Assembly: GCF_000422845.1 (NCBI RefSeq) | Contig: NZ_AUGV01000003.1 | Span: 496,001-560,000 of the forward strand | Reading direction: 5' to 3' | DNA length: 64,000 nt | DNA from: Oceanobacter kriegii DSM 6294 | GTDB lineage: Bacteria; Pseudomonadota; Gammaproteobacteria; Pseudomonadales; Oceanobacteraceae | In this document: positions 44,234-53,723 of the stretch, piece by piece | How the letters are laid out: the number at the start of each line of letters is the position of its first letter | Numbering within the stretch: the first letter of the stretch is position 1 | The notes under the pieces: model-generated | The model's input: the letters and a program-made list of their open reading frames with translations, nothing else | Told to the model about the DNA's origin: nothing | Database searches by the model: none | Position numbers and translations under genes: made by a program

Positions 44234-45007
44234 TTATTCTTCGTCGAACTCGTATTCCACCATTACGGCAGCGTGGTCACCGAATTGCAGGTTGGTGTCG
44301 ATCTTGGCGTCCACCACGTACTGACGGATGTTCGGGCTGCAAATCTGGTAGTCCTTGCGCCAGCCGTTCTGGTTGCGACGGGCGCTTTCTTCGTCCGGCC
44401 ACCAGGTGAACTGGTTTTCACCGAAGTTGGCTTCACGGAAGGCGTCTACATAACCCACCGGGCCGAAGATCTGGTCGAACCAGGCACGTTCTTCCGGCAG
44501 GAAGCCCGGGGTTTCCTGGTTGGCCTGCCAGTCGGCCAGGTCGATGGTTTTGTGAGCCGCTTCGAAGTTACCGCAAATGATGAATTCACGACGTTTGCGA
44601 CGGCTTTTCTGCAAATGCTCAAGGAACGACTTCTGGAACGCCAGTTTGTCTTCCAGGCTGTTGTGGGCATCGACCGTCGGGAACAGAATCGAGCCAACGC
44701 TGACGTGCGGGAAATCGGCCTGGATATAACGGCCCTGAATATCGCACTGCGGAAACGCCAGCCCGGTCATGATGGCTTTGGGTACGTCTTTGGTGAGGAT
44801 GGCAACACCGGAGTACTCATCGGCTTCCGCATCAAAAAAGTATGCGTTGAAGTCTTTTGGGTAGACCACGTCATCCGAGAGTTGGTATTCCTTGGCGCGC
44901 AGATTCTGGATGGTGACAACATCCGCATCGGCCATGGCCAACCAGGTGTACAGGCCCTTGTCGACCGCCTGTTGTAATCCGTCTACCTGTAAAGTGATAA
45001 CTCGCAT
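44234..45007 (-). CDS. crc: Catabolite repression control protein Crc
   Basis: Exonuclease III-fold protein of 257 residues, homologous to Pseudomonas Crc, which works with Hfq to block translation of catabolic mRNAs. The segments RRKRREFIICGNFEAAHKT and PGFLPEERAWFDQIFGPVGYVDAFRE are Crc-like. Metal and catalytic residues of true ExoIII are lost: Gln replaces the N-terminal Asn (ITLQVDG), Asn replaces the Glu after Gln (IQNLR), and GNFE replaces GDFN. Its place between rph and pyrE matches Pseudomonas. I chose the ATG at 45007 because MRVITLQVDGLQQ aligns with the family start. Confidence 0.9.
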   Translation of the reverse strand: MRVITLQVDGLQQAVDKGLYTWLAMADADVVTIQNLRAKEYQLSDDVVYPKDFNAYFFDAEADEYSGVAILTKDVPKAIMTGLAFPQCDIQGRYIQADFPHVSVGSILFPTVDAHNSLEDKLAFQKSFLEHLQKSRRKRREFIICGNFEAAHKTIDLADWQANQETPGFLPEERAWFDQIFGPVGYVDAFREANFGENQFTWWPDEESARRNQNGWRKDYQICSPNIRQYVVDAKIDTNLQFGDHAAVMVEYEFDEE

Positions 45008-45223
45008 ACGTGGTTCCCAGCTAGTGAAGCGTGTATCATACCGCATCATCTCGAACGCAGGTATGCCAGACTTTGCCACAGTGTCATGATAGCCATGACC
45101 AAAGGTTACAAGTCGTTGATACTACTGCGAATGGCAGCATTGGTCAGTACAGGCTTCCGGTGTTGTGTCTTGTTTTTCTCTTGAGCGGCCAGCCCGCTCG
45201 TTTGTACTGGTTCAGGATAATTT

Positions 45224-45871
45224 ATGAAAGCGTATCAGCAAGAATTTATTGAGTTTGCCATTCAGCAAGGCGTGCTTAAATTTGGTGAATTCACCCTCAA
45301 ATCTGGCCGAACCAGCCCGTATTTCTTCAACGCCGGCATGTTCAAAACCGGTGGTGCGCTGGCCAAACTGGGTCGTTTTTATGCCGCTGCACTGGAAGAC
45401 TCCGGTGTTGAATACGACGTGGTGTTTGGCCCGGCTTACAAAGGCATTCCTTTGGCTGCGACCATGACCGTGGCGCTGTCCAACGACTATGGCAAAGACG
45501 TACCGTACGTCTTTAACCGCAAGGAAGCCAAGACCCACGGCGAAGGCGGCAACCTGGTGGGTGCTGCTTTGGAGGGTCGCGTAGTGATCGTCGATGACGT
45601 GATCACTGCCGGTACGGCCATTCGTGAAGTGATGGCTATGATCGAAGCGGCTCCTGAAGCCAAGGCTGCGGCTGCTCTGATTGCGCTGGATCGTCAGGAA
45701 AAAGGTCAGGGTGAACTGAGTGCGATTCAGGAAGTCGAACGCGATTTCGGTATTGAAGTCGTCAGTATTGTGAACCTGAACCAGGTTCTGGACTTCGTTT
45801 CAGGGCAGGATTCACTGAAACAATACGCTGATGCGATCGAAGCCTACCGGGCTCAGTATGGAGTGAAGTAA
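45224..45871 (+). CDS. pyrE: Orotate phosphoribosyltransferase
   Basis: Pyrimidine biosynthesis enzyme that converts orotate to OMP. The 215-residue protein has [43 protein letters not shown] and the PRPP-binding motif [13 protein letters not shown]. The ATG at 45224 fits. It is divergent from crc across 216 bp, and the DUF4124-like gene follows by 2 bp, so they are probably cotranscribed. Confidence 0.97.
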   Translation: MKAYQQEFIEFAIQQGVLKFGEFTLKSGRTSPYFFNAGMFKTGGALAKLGRFYAAALEDSGVEYDVVFGPAYKGIPLAATMTVALSNDYGKDVPYVFNRKEAKTHGEGGNLVGAALEGRVVIVDDVITAGTAIREVMAMIEAAPEAKAAAALIALDRQEKGQGELSAIQEVERDFGIEVVSIVNLNQVLDFVSGQDSLKQYADAIEAYRAQYGVK

Positions 45872-45873
45872 CG

Positions 45874-46548
45874 ATGAAGCCAGTCCGCTGGTGTGTGTGC
45901 CTGATAGCAATGTCCATTTGGGTGCTTCCAGCGGAGGCCGCCCGGCTGTACCGCTTTGAAGTGGATGGCCGGATCATCCTTAAAGATCATATTCCGGTGG
46001 AATACACCGGCATGGGGTATGACGTGCTCAACTCCAGCGGCATGCTGCTGGAGTCGGTACCGCCAGCGCCAACGCCGGAAGAGTTGGCCGAGATAAAGGC
46101 CAATGAGTCCGCAGCCGCGGCCCGCAAAACCCGTATGGAACAGCAGCAGGCGGAAGACCTGAAACTGCTGCGACTGTATGAAAAGCCGGCAGACGTCGAG
46201 CGGGCGCGCCAGCGCAAGACCGAAGAGATCAACACCTACATTGCCCTGTTGCGTCGCCGGATTGATGGTCTGGAGGAAAAGCTGCGCTCGGCTCAGGCAA
46301 CTGCCGGCCGTTATACCAAGGACAACCTGCCGGTTCCGGAAGACATTCAGGGGGAAGTCGATGAGATTGTCTCGGCCCAGAATGAGTTCCGTCGTGACAT
46401 CCGTGACCGTCAGTCCGAATTTGGCCGCATCACCCGTGAATACGCCGAGCAGTACGAGCGGTTGCGCATTCTGCAAGTGTATCCGGCGGGCACCTTGTAC
46501 GAAGACGTGGATTTTGACCGCGTCGATCGCGCCTTTCAGACCCGTTGA
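45874..46548 (+). CDS. DUF4124-like periplasmic coiled-coil protein
   Basis: A 224-residue protein with a signal peptide (KPVRWCVCLIAMSIWVLPAEA). A DUF4124-like N-domain follows (RLYRFEVDGRIILKDHIPVEYTGMGYDVLN, PPAPTPEEL), then a long charged coiled coil from about residue 75 to 205. No catalytic motif is seen and the function is unknown. It starts 2 bp after the pyrE stop codon and ends before a hairpin terminator. Confidence 0.75.
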   Translation: MKPVRWCVCLIAMSIWVLPAEAARLYRFEVDGRIILKDHIPVEYTGMGYDVLNSSGMLLESVPPAPTPEELAEIKANESAAAARKTRMEQQQAEDLKLLRLYEKPADVERARQRKTEEINTYIALLRRRIDGLEEKLRSAQATAGRYTKDNLPVPEDIQGEVDEIVSAQNEFRRDIRDRQSEFGRITREYAEQYERLRILQVYPAGTLYEDVDFDRVDRAFQTR

Positions 46549-46602
46549 TACCTTGGACAGGTATTAGCAGGATCGCCAGGTCCCAAGATATCAACGCGCC
46601 GG

Positions 46603-46636
46603 AAACAAAAAAGCAGCCTGAAACGGCTGCTTTTTT
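46603..46636. terminator. Bidirectional terminator before slmA
   Basis: A-run, stem AGCAGCC / GGCTGCT with a 6-nt loop, then T-run, between the convergent DUF4124-like gene and slmA. Confidence 0.9.
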
Positions 46637-46658
46637 GTTTGTGTAGCTGGTCAGCCGA

Positions 46659-47264
46659 TCAGGCCGGAATGCGCTTTTCGCGCAGCAGCTGGCTTTTCAG
46701 CAGCGGCCATTGCTCATCCCAGTACGTGGTTGGCTTCTGCTTGAAACCGGTACGCACATACTGACGAATACGACCTTCCAGCACCGCGGTCAGCAAGTTT
46801 GCCAGAGAACTGGCGGTTTGGGCTGGCAACTTGTCTTCGCGCATCTCTGCTTCGCGCAGAATCTGCTTGAACTGGGTTTCCAGTCGTTCGAACAGCTGTT
46901 GGATGCGGTCTCTCAGGCGTTCGGTTTCACCTGCCAGGGCATCACCCGACAACAACCGGCACATGCCAGGGTTGCGCTCGGCGAACGTCAGCACCAGCAT
47001 CAGGGTGTGCTCACAGCGATCTTCGGCCGCATCAACATCCTGCAAGATGCGGTTGATACGGCTGAAAATGGTCTCTTCAATAAAGCTGATCAGGCCCTCG
47101 AACATTTTCGCCTTGCTGGGAAAATGACGGTACAGGGCGGCTTCAGAAACACCGACCTCCTTGGCCAGGTTGGCGGTGGTGATACGCGCACCCGGTTGGG
47201 TTTCCAGCATATGCACCAGAGCCTGTAAAATCTGATCTCTGCGGGACAGCTTATCCTCCGCCAT
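46659..47264 (-). CDS. slmA: Nucleoid occlusion factor SlmA
   Basis: TetR-family DNA-binding protein that stops FtsZ ring assembly over the chromosome. The 201-residue protein shows the SlmA pattern: [14 protein letters not shown], a helix-turn-helix [24 protein letters not shown], and [16 protein letters not shown]. It lies 26 bp downstream of argB on the same strand, a placement shared with Pseudomonas and E. coli-type dut/slmA regions. Confidence 0.93.
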   Translation of the reverse strand: MAEDKLSRRDQILQALVHMLETQPGARITTANLAKEVGVSEAALYRHFPSKAKMFEGLISFIEETIFSRINRILQDVDAAEDRCEHTLMLVLTFAERNPGMCRLLSGDALAGETERLRDRIQQLFERLETQFKQILREAEMREDKLPAQTASSLANLLTAVLEGRIRQYVRTGFKQKPTTYWDEQWPLLKSQLLREKRIPA

Positions 47265-47290
47265 CGTGCCTCCTTTAAGCGCGTGTGCTA

Positions 47291-48292
<1,002 letters not shown>

Positions 48293-48674
48293 TTACTGCT
48301 AATGGGATGCGTTGTTCGTGAAGGGGAGTGGATTTTATCAAAGCCTCTGTCCTCTTCAGGGGGTATTGCCTCTTGCCCGGATTTATTTGACGCTGAATCC
48401 GAGCATGGCTACTGGCGGCTGGTCTGATTCAAAGCCTTTGTCCTCTTCAGGGGCCTTGCCCCTACGCCGGACGGGCAAACCCCGCTTTGCGCTGCCGGTT
48501 CGCTGGTTCCTCCCATGCGTATGAATGATGTCTGATGACGAGTGGCCTGAGTTTGAGGATTTGCCCGGATTTATGTGGCGCTGAGTCCGAGCACAGTTGC
48601 TAGCGGTTGGTTTGACTCAAAGCCTCTGTCCTCTTAAGGGATCTTATCCCTTGGCCGGACGGGCAAACCCTGCT

Positions 48675-48915
48675 TTGCGCTACCGGTTCGCTGGTTCCTC
48701 CCTCGCGTCGAATGAACAACGGGCCGGCTCAACCGGGCATCCCTGCCCGGAATCGCCTGCCGGGCCATCCATGGCCCTCCGCCCTGTTCATTCTTGCTCG
48801 TTCGGAGCTCACCTCGATGCGCGGGGTGGTCCCGCTACACCGCTTTTCAAAGAAGCGAAGGCTTTGGGAGTTCCAGAAGTTCTCTGGTCTGAAATACGTT
48901 GTTGCGGCAAGACTT
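48675..48915. repeat. Tandem 241-bp repeat, unit 1
   Basis: Begins TTGCGCTACCGGTTCGCTG and includes the palindromes GGGCATCCCTGCCC and GGGCCATCCATGGCCC. It is nearly identical to the next unit apart from a few substitutions and a one-base length difference. Confidence 0.9.
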
Positions 48916-49155
48916 TTGCGCTACCGGTTCGCTGATACCTCCCTCGCTTCGAATGAACAACGGGCCGGCTCAACCGGGCATCCCTGCCCGGAATCGCCTG
49001 CCGGGCCATCCATGGCCCTCCTCCCTGTTCATTTTTGCTCGTTCGGAGCTCACCTCGATGCGCGGGGTGGTCCCGCTACACCGCTTTTCAAAGAAGCGAA
49101 GGCTTGGAAGTTCCAGAAGTTCTCTGGTCTGAAATACGTTGTTGCGGCAAGGCTT
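48916..49155. repeat. Tandem 240-bp repeat, unit 2
   Basis: Direct repeat of unit 1 with no gap. A third unit starts at 49156 but diverges after a few bases. Confidence 0.9.
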
Positions 49156-49409
49156 TTGCGCCTTGAGGTGAGCCGGATGAAAACAAGACGGGTAAAACGT
49201 ACGGCCATGGATGGCCGAGCAGCCCGGTTAAGGCAGGGATGCCGCATCCGGGCGTGTTTTGCAGGAGTCGCCGTTTGAAGACGAACAGCGAACCGGTAGC
49301 GCGAGGCGGAGGGATGCCGACCGGCGGGAGGTAAGACCTCCCAAGAGGTCATAGGGAGGTTTTGGTTACAGGCAAAGCCTCTGGATAGAACAGCGGCCTT
49401 GAAAAGACC

Positions 49410-49868
49410 TTAACTCCGGCCTGAATGACCAAAGCCGCCTTCGCCGCGTTCAGTGGCGGTGAATTCTTCCACCTGCTGGAATTGCGCTTGTACCACAGGC
49501 ACCAGCACCAGCTGCGCCAGACGTTCACCGAAGTTCAGGGTGAAAGCCTCGGAACCACGGTTCCAGCAGGATACCATCAGCTGCCCCTGGTAATCGGAGT
49601 CAATCAGGCCCACCAGGTTGCCCAGCACGATACCGTGTTTGTGGCCCAGACCAGAGCGCGGCAGGATCATCGCCGCCAGACCCGGATCTTCAATGTAGAT
49701 CGCCATACCAGTCGGGATCAGTACGGTCTGGCCCGGCTCAATGGTGATGCTGTCTTCTTCGATGCAGGCACGCAGGTCCAGACCCGCGGAGCCCGGCGTT
49801 GCGTATTCCGGCAGTGGGATGCTGTTGCCCAGACGGTCGTCGAGAATCTTGAATTGCATGGTATGCAC
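49410..49868 (-). CDS. dut: dUTPase
   Basis: Hydrolyses dUTP to keep uracil out of DNA and supply dUMP. 152 residues with all trimeric dUTPase motifs: [42 protein letters not shown] and the C-terminal arm [10 protein letters not shown]. The start is probably the GTG at 49868, since AGGAC lies 8 bp upstream; the ATG three codons later has poor spacing. It lies 41 bp downstream of coaBC, a conserved pairing. Confidence 0.97.
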   Translation of the reverse strand: MHTMQFKILDDRLGNSIPLPEYATPGSAGLDLRACIEEDSITIEPGQTVLIPTGMAIYIEDPGLAAMILPRSGLGHKHGIVLGNLVGLIDSDYQGQLMVSCWNRGSEAFTLNFGERLAQLVLVPVVQAQFQQVEEFTATERGEGGFGHSGRS

Positions 49869-49909
49869 GATGGAATGTCCTGTTTCGAAAGTAGGTAGTC
49901 GCTTGCGTT

Positions 49910-51154
49910 TTACTGGCCGTTGTCCGGCTCAGTCTGCAAAAGTTGGGTGTTCGACAGACGCTCGGCAAAGGCCTGTATCAACTTGGTCGCCAGCAAGGAC
50001 TTGCTCATGCGCTCAAAGTCCTGATGGCCGTCGCGGCTGTACAGGGTGACGGCGTTGTCGTCGGAGTTAAAGCCGATGTCCGAGCGTGAAACGTCGTTGG
50101 CAACGATCATGTCGAGGCGCTTGCTGGCCAGTTTGCCGCGGGCGTAGCCGTCGACGTCGTTGGTTTCGGCAGCGAAGCCAATCACGGTTGTAGGGCGCTG
50201 TTCATGGTTGGCCACGGTAGCGACGATGTCCGGATTTTTGGTCAGGGTGATCTGAATGTCGTCACCGGCTTTCTTGATCTTGTGTTTGGCCACGTCAGCA
50301 GGGCGGTAGTCGGCCACAGCGGCACTGGCGATAAACAGATCGCATTCGCCCATGCAGGCCATAGAGGCTTCCAGCATGTCCTGGGCGGAAACCGTATTCA
50401 CCAGAGTGACGCGATCAGGGGCGGCAATGCGCACCGGGCCGGATATCAGGGTTACCTGAGCGCCGGCGTCCAGTGCGGCCTGTGCCAGTGCGTAGCCCAT
50501 TTTGCCGGAACTGTGGTTGCTGATGTAGCGCACCGGGTCGAGAGCTTCGCGAGTAGGTCCGGCGGTAATGACCACTTTTTTGCCGGTTAACACGCCAGCC
50601 TGAAAGCGCTTGGCCAGCAGGGCGGCAATGTCGACCGGTTCCAGCATGCGACCGGGGCCAACGTCGCCACAGGCCTGCACACCGGCGTCCGGGCCAAACA
50701 ACCCAAAGTCGTCGCCTTTGAGGTCGGCGAGGGTTTGCAGATTGGCCTGAGTGGTCGGGGCTGCCCACATTTGCTGGTTCATGGCCGGTGCCAGAAACAC
50801 CGGTGCCTTGCTGGCCAGTACCAGGGTGGTCAGCAGCTCGTCGCCCATACCGGCTGCCAGACGGGCAATCAGATCGGCGGTGGCCGGGGCAATCAGAATC
50901 ACATCGGCCCAGCGGGCCAATTCAATATGGCCCATACCGGCTTCGGCTTCTTCGTCCAGCAAGGTGTGGTGCACCGGATTGCCGGACAGGGCTTGCAGTG
51001 TCAGTGGCGTAATAAACTCCAGCGCGCCCTGGGTCATCACCACGCGTACTTCAGCACCGGCTTTGGTCAGGATGCGCACCAGCTCTGCCGATTTGTAGGC
51101 AGCGATGCCACCACTGATGCCCAGCAGGATGCGTTTGTTAGCAAGTTGTTGCAT
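49910..51154 (-). CDS. coaBC: Bifunctional phosphopantothenoylcysteine synthetase/decarboxylase
   Basis: Coenzyme A synthesis enzyme. The N-terminal CoaC half is a flavoprotein decarboxylase ([17 protein letters not shown], active-site [10 protein letters not shown] and PAMNQQMW). The C-terminal CoaB half is the ligase ([49 protein letters not shown]). 414 residues. I set the start at the ATG at 51154 ([12 protein letters not shown]), the usual family start; the frame upstream is not conserved. It is in a coaBC-dut operon. Confidence 0.96.
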   Translation of the reverse strand: MQQLANKRILLGISGGIAAYKSAELVRILTKAGAEVRVVMTQGALEFITPLTLQALSGNPVHHTLLDEEAEAGMGHIELARWADVILIAPATADLIARLAAGMGDELLTTLVLASKAPVFLAPAMNQQMWAAPTTQANLQTLADLKGDDFGLFGPDAGVQACGDVGPGRMLEPVDIAALLAKRFQAGVLTGKKVVITAGPTREALDPVRYISNHSSGKMGYALAQAALDAGAQVTLISGPVRIAAPDRVTLVNTVSAQDMLEASMACMGECDLFIASAAVADYRPADVAKHKIKKAGDDIQITLTKNPDIVATVANHEQRPTTVIGFAAETNDVDGYARGKLASKRLDMIVANDVSRSDIGFNSDDNAVTLYSRDGHQDFERMSKSLLATKLIQAFAERLSNTQLLQTEPDNGQ

Positions 51155-51349
51155 GGCCAGATTCACCGCAGCAAAGAAAAAACCGCGGCAGTATACCCAG
51201 CCCGACGGCTTCAGCCCAAATGTAACCATTGCGCCGGCTGCCACGGCGAAAAAATATGGCAGTATGAACGGCACCTGAAACCGGCTCGCTGACATTCACG
51301 GGCATGCCATGGATGGCAGTAGGCCTCGCCAATAATGCAAGGAGGCAGG

Positions 51350-52024
51350 ATGGCAATTACCGATTGGCCAGAGCAGGAACGGCCGCGCGAAAAACTGTTG
51401 GCTCGTGGGGCCGAGGCACTCACCGACGCCGAACTGCTGGCGATTTTTCTGCGCACCGGGGTGAAAGGCAAAAGTGCCGTTGACCTGGCCCGCGAGCTGT
51501 TGCAGGACTTTGGTGGCCTGCGGCCACTGCTAACCGCCAGCCAGGAACGGTTCTGTGAACCCATGGGGCTTGGCAACGCCAAATTCGCCCAATTACAGGC
51601 GGTGCTGGAAATGGCCCGTCGGCATCTGGCTGAACAGCTGCAACGCGGCAACGCCCTCACCAGCCCGGATTTAACCCGCCAGTATCTGTCGTCCTGTATT
51701 CGTGATCTCGGCCACGAAGTGTTTGTGGTGTTGTATCTGGACAACCAGAACCGGGTGATCAAATCGGAGGAGTTGTTCCGTGGCACCATCGATGGGGCGG
51801 CGGTGTATCCCCGGGAAGTGGTCAAGCAGTCGCTGGCTTGTGGCGCGGCTGCCGTTATTTTTGGCCACAATCATCCGTCCGGGGTGTCGGAACCCAGTCG
51901 GGCCGATCGCCATATTACCGACCGTTTGCAACAGGCATTGGGATTGGTGGATATTCGGGTTCTGGATCATCTGGTGATTGGTGATGGCGAAACCGTGTCG
52001 TTTGCCGAAAGAGGCTGGATATAA
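51350..52024 (+). CDS. radC: RadC-family JAB-domain protein
   Basis: 224-residue protein. The N-terminal helix-hairpin-helix-like region ([32 protein letters not shown]) is followed by a JAMM/MPN metallo-domain with HNHPSG and a following Asp in SEPSRADR. The role in DNA metabolism remains unsettled. An AAGGAGG immediately precedes the ATG at 51350. It is divergent from coaBC, as in many relatives. Confidence 0.93.
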   Translation: MAITDWPEQERPREKLLARGAEALTDAELLAIFLRTGVKGKSAVDLARELLQDFGGLRPLLTASQERFCEPMGLGNAKFAQLQAVLEMARRHLAEQLQRGNALTSPDLTRQYLSSCIRDLGHEVFVVLYLDNQNRVIKSEELFRGTIDGAAVYPREVVKQSLACGAAAVIFGHNHPSGVSEPSRADRHITDRLQQALGLVDIRVLDHLVIGDGETVSFAERGWI

Positions 52025-52239
52025 GGCAAAAAAATCGGGTTTGGGCCAATATTCACACCAGAAGCGCTTTTTTCGATCAAAAAATACACTTCTGCTTGCG
52101 GGGCTGAATTGGGTTTGGTATAAAGCGCAACTCTTTTCAGCCAGGGCCTTTCTGGTGGTGCGAAATATCGCTCCCCGAGCCCACGGTTGCTAACGAATTC
52201 AAGTATAGATAGATACAGTTAAGAATCGGGGCTAGATCC

Positions 52240-52476
52240 ATGTCTAAGGTTTGTCAGGTTACAGGTAAAGGTCCTGTTACCGGGAATAACGTTTCCCACT
52301 CAAACATCAAAACCAAGCGCCGTTTTCTGCCTAACCTGCAATACCACCGCTTCTGGGTAGAGAGCGAAAAGCGTTTTGTTCGTCTGCGTGTATCCGCTAA
52401 GGGCATGCGCATCATCGATAAGAAAGGCATCGACACGGTGCTGGCTGAGCTGCGTGCTCGCGGTGAGAAATTCTAA
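52240..52476 (+). CDS. rpmB: 50S ribosomal protein L28
   Basis: 78 residues. [22 protein letters not shown] and [38 protein letters not shown] are L28. It is followed after 11 bp by rpmG, the universal pair. The spacer upstream should carry their promoter but no convincing -35/-10 pair is seen. Confidence 0.97.
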   Translation: MSKVCQVTGKGPVTGNNVSHSNIKTKRRFLPNLQYHRFWVESEKRFVRLRVSAKGMRIIDKKGIDTVLAELRARGEKF

Positions 52477-52487
52477 GGAGTACTAAC

Positions 52488-52646
52488 ATGCCACGCGATA
52501 AGATCCGTCTGGTTTCCAGTGCTGGCACTGGTCACTTCTACACGACTGACAAAAACAAGCGCACCATGCCTGAGAAAATGGAGATCAAAAAATTTGATCC
52601 TGTTGTTCGCAAGCACGTGATGTACAAGGAAGCCAAGATCAAGTAA
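52488..52646 (+). CDS. rpmG: 50S ribosomal protein L33
   Basis: A 52-residue protein read directly from the sequence: it begins [20 protein letters not shown] and ends MYKEAKIK. It has no zinc-binding cysteines (the C-minus form). AAGGAG precedes the ATG. A terminator follows. Confidence 0.96.
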   Translation: MPRDKIRLVSSAGTGHFYTTDKNKRTMPEKMEIKKFDPVVRKHVMYKEAKIK

Positions 52647-52680
52647 TTGATCTTGCTCCCTGTCTCGCAGAGACGCTTGA

Positions 52681-52715
52681 AAAACCCGGTAAGCTTCGGC
52701 TTTCCGGGTTTTTTT
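52681..52715 (+). terminator. Terminator after rpmG
   Basis: Stem AACCCGG-AAGC / GCTT-CCGGGTT with a short loop and seven T. Confidence 0.9.
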
Positions 52716-52724
52716 ATGCCTGTT

Positions 52725-52825
52725 CGTCGGAGGTCTGAGGCGTTGCTTATGATCTACACGGCTTTAGAATGACTCTCCGACGTCCGACGCTATGCGCGAT
52801 TCAACTCCACCCCAGACACCAGACC
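52725..52825. repeat. Scattered GTCNGA heptamers upstream of mutM
   Basis: CGTCGGA-GGTCTGA at 52725-52738, the reverse TCCGACGTCCGACGC at 52776-52790, and CCCAGACACCAGACC at 52811-52825 belong to the same heptamer family as the arrays at 4411 and 36411. They fill most of the rpmG-mutM spacer. Confidence 0.65.
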
Positions 52826-52829
52826 GCCT

Positions 52830-53654
52830 ATGCCTGAATTACCCGAAGTAGAAACCACCAAACGCGGTATCGAGCCGTGGACCAAAGGCCAGACCATTGA
52901 AAAGGTAATCATTCGCCAGCCTAAGCTGCGCTGGCCAGTGGCGGACGAAATCGCTGAGTTGGTCGGCAAGACCATTGTGTCGCTGGATCGCCGTGGCAAG
53001 TATTTGCTGGTGACCTTCGACCATGGTTCTGCGGTGTGGCATCTGGGGATGTCGGGGTCGTTGCGGATGGTCAAGCCGGAAGAAGACGCCCGCTTGCACG
53101 ATCATATCGACTGGGTGCTGTCGAACGGCTGGGTGCTGCGCTATCACGACCCTCGCCGCTTTGGCGCGCTGCTGTGGCAACCGAACGATGCCACGCTGGA
53201 GCAGATTGCCGTGCTGGGGCCAGAGCCGCTGCTGCCGCCCGAGCAAACCGGTCTGACCGCCCAGAGCCTGTACGACAAGAGCCGTGGCAAGAAGCAGGCG
53301 ATCAAGCTGTTCATCATGGACAACGCCACCATGGTGGGGGTGGGGAACATCTACGCCAATGAAAGCCTGTTTATGGCGGGTATTCGGCCGACCGCGCAGG
53401 CGGGCAAAATCAGCAAGCCGCGCTACGAAAAGCTGCTTGCCTGCATTCGTGAGGTGTTGGGCAAGGCGATCGAGCAGGGCGGCACTACGCTGCGCGACTT
53501 TGTGAACAGCGATGGCCAGCCCGGTTATTTTGCCCAGGAGCTGCAAGTGTACGGTCGTGGCGGTAAGCCATGCCGAGTGTGTGAAGAACCACTTAAAGAG
53601 ATTCGTCTGGGTCAGCGGGCGACTGTGTATTGCTCCCGCTGCCAGAAGTATTGA
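52830..53654 (+). CDS. mutM: Formamidopyrimidine-DNA glycosylase
   Basis: Base-excision repair enzyme that removes 8-oxoguanine and has AP lyase activity. 274 residues. Catalytic N-terminus PELPEVETT (Pro after Met removal, Glu), the GVGNIYANESLF helix-two-turn-helix region, and a C-terminal zinc finger with CRVC and CSRC are complete. It ends before a hairpin terminator shared with ggt. Confidence 0.97.
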   Translation: MPELPEVETTKRGIEPWTKGQTIEKVIIRQPKLRWPVADEIAELVGKTIVSLDRRGKYLLVTFDHGSAVWHLGMSGSLRMVKPEEDARLHDHIDWVLSNGWVLRYHDPRRFGALLWQPNDATLEQIAVLGPEPLLPPEQTGLTAQSLYDKSRGKKQAIKLFIMDNATMVGVGNIYANESLFMAGIRPTAQAGKISKPRYEKLLACIREVLGKAIEQGGTTLRDFVNSDGQPGYFAQELQVYGRGGKPCRVCEEPLKEIRLGQRATVYCSRCQKY

Positions 53655-53678
53655 TTTGTGCTGCCGGGCAAATCATAA

Positions 53679-53706
53679 AAAACGCCAGCATGATGCTGGC
53701 GTTTTT
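53679..53706. terminator. Bidirectional terminator between mutM and ggt
   Basis: Stem CGCCAGCA / TGCTGGCG with a 3-nt loop, flanked by A-run and T-run. Confidence 0.9.
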
Positions 53707-53723
53707 GTTGGTGTTGCAGGTTG

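Larger units (their letters stand above)
48330..49330. repeat. Mosaic intergenic repeat region between argB and dut
   Basis: About 1 kb of non-coding DNA within a 1216-bp gap. It contains three copies of an AAAGCCTYTGTCCTCTT block (about 48340, 48430 and 48618), two copies of a TTGCCCGGATTTAT block (about 48375 and 48560), and several CTACCGGTTCGCTG copies. Two long tandem units are listed separately. From 49160 to 49310 related palindromic pieces appear inverted, for example GAACAGCGAACCGGTAGCGC. Open frames through it are repeat artefacts. Confidence 0.85.

Noticed and set aside
48712-49278. Open frame of 188 codons across the 240-bp repeats
   Set aside because: The repeated peptide follows directly from the DNA duplication and lacks a ribosome binding site or known domain.
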